Below, one piece after another: positions 5,224 to 5,873 of a DNA stretch of 5,873 bases. The notes under the pieces were generated by a model. It had not been told where the DNA came from and ran no database searches. It saw only the letters and a list, made by a program, of their open reading frames with translations. The DNA comes from DASQDN01 sp035630195 (GTDB lineage Bacteria; Acidobacteriota; Terriglobia; Bryobacterales; Bryobacteraceae). The translations under genes were made by a program, and so were the position numbers. The DNA lies in assembly GCA_035630195.1 (NCBI GenBank), contig DASQLD010000207.1, positions 1 to 5,873 on the forward strand. Direction: 5' to 3'. The stretch's first letter is position 1; the number at the start of each line of letters is the position of its first letter.

Positions 5224-5873
5224 TCAGTTTGAAATCGAAACGAACGTTTCAGGAGCACTCTTATGACCATTGATTTCAAGGTTGATCGGAACTTTGCTGC
5301 GAGGGTTCACAATCGGCGGTACCTTTACGTTGATTTGGCACAAACCAGAAACCATTCCGGGCACAGAGCCCGCCCAGTCTGCCACAACTGTCAACTCCTT
5401 ATCGAATGAAACGGCGACGGGCGCAGCCGTAGAAGGTATAACCGTGTTGGCATCAACAATGCTGTTCATAGTTGGCCTCGGTGTGAGGTCACCACAACCG
5501 GTTGCATAGACGGAGATGTAGCCGCCTACCTTAACCGGTCTCTGCGTCGAATTCGTTGACGTATACACGCCCTGCTGGTCATAGTTCAGGACGGCTGCCT
5601 GACCGATGCCCGACGCATCAGTCGTGAAGATGCCCGGTGTTGCCTCACGAACGTTAACAACTATGGGCACGGATTGTACGCCGTCGTTTTCGACCTGCAG
5701 CTCGATGGTTGGACCCGTGAGCCCGAAGGGCAGTAGCGCATTAACCTGCGTTTTATACGAAAGAAGCGGAACGGCGGGCATCCAGTCTCCGTTTACTTTC
5801 ACTTGGACTTTTGTGCTGCCGAGAGTGGAGGCATACTCGCCCTTCCTATTGGGCGCGGCGGCAATGACTCGCT
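5224..5873 (-). CDS. C-terminal domain of a large exported protein, TIGR03437-like (Solibacter type), 5' partial
   Basis: The minus frame is open from the window edge at 5873 to the TGA at 5224-5226. It reads RVIAAAPNRKGEYASTLGST and KVQVKVNGDWMPAVPLLSYK before KTQVNALLPFGL. A GTG at 5802 exists but lies inside the domain, so the gene starts outside the window. The signature order of this domain is clear: VKVNG, 'YKTQVNALLPF', 'VPIVVNVREATPGIFT', 'GQAAVLNYD', 'VGGYISVYATGCGDLTP', 'APVAVSFD', 'DWAGSVPGMVSGLCQINVKV' and a final 'VPINLEINGHKSAPETFVSI'. In the family this domain ends large secreted proteins, often after repeat or NHL/beta-propeller regions, and its function is unknown. Two cysteines (in ATGCG and GLCQ, counted 103 and 155 from the GTG) sit where many relatives have other residues and could form a disulfide. 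The frame is intact and ends normally. Confidence 0.88.
   Translation of the reverse strand, partial: RVIAAAPNRKGEYASTLGSTKVQVKVNGDWMPAVPLLSYKTQVNALLPFGLTGPTIELQVENDGVQSVPIVVNVREATPGIFTTDASGIGQAAVLNYDQQGVYTSTNSTQRPVKVGGYISVYATGCGDLTPRPTMNSIVDANTVIPSTAAPVAVSFDKELTVVADWAGSVPGMVSGLCQINVKVPPIVNPRSKVPINLEINGHKSAPETFVSISN

Noticed and set aside
5236..5251. GAAACGAACGTTTC palindrome-like sequence
   Set aside because: It lies inside the conserved coding end (ETFVSI) of the exported protein, so codon content explains it.
1..5873. CRISPR arrays, tRNA or rRNA genes, complete insertion sequence with terminal repeats
   Set aside because: No spaced direct repeats, cloverleaf, rRNA motifs, transposase or matching terminal inverted repeats were visible on either strand.

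Overview
The window most resembles a gene-decay or accessory stretch from a Bryobacterales/Solibacter-like member of the Acidobacteriota. This taxon is inferred from family content, not from a database search. The markers are a C-terminal domain of the type first described as abundant in Solibacter (TIGR03437-like), a PEP-CTERM exported protein, a small secreted two-cysteine protein, and an integrase of a type I associate with these genomes. Base composition is moderately GC-rich.

Layout, left to right. (1) Positions 2-649, plus strand: the C-terminal two thirds of a tyrosine recombinase. All catalytic residues are recognisable but spread over three frame segments. (2) 630-1211, minus strand: the C-terminal part of an amidohydrolase, converging on the integrase and overlapping its stop. 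(3) 1212-1616: no convincing gene. (4) 1617-1978, plus: a frameshifted C-terminal remnant of a discoidin-like (galactose-binding-like) domain. (5) 2009-2024: a perfect 16-base palindrome ahead of an intact small secreted protein gene (2137-2652), which ends in a strong hairpin (2662-2703). (6) 2760-3371, plus: an HU-family DNA-binding protein whose frame runs on, without its own stop, into the antisense strand of the next gene. (7) 3835-3143, minus: two overlapping small genes, a hypothetical and a frameshifted helix-turn-helix protein resembling terminase small subunits. (8) 3836-4479: mostly gene-free, with one possible coding remnant on the minus strand. (9) 4480-5044, plus: a PEP-CTERM protein with a one-base frameshift in its signal peptide and a tail antisense to a second, degraded copy of the gene in (7). 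(10) 5224-5873, minus: the C-terminal domain of a large exported protein that continues beyond the window.

The genes do not form one pathway. The most informative signal is that one gene family (motif YGGPxHYAR) lies tail to tail against the 3' ends of two unrelated genes, HU and PEP-CTERM. Each of those has lost its native stop and now reads into the antisense of that family. Together with the integrase and several single-base frameshifts, this points to a region repeatedly remodelled by mobile or phage-derived DNA. Indel errors in the assembly are a competing explanation for the frameshifts, though not for the truncations. I found no convincing complete new system, CRISPR array, tRNA or rRNA.
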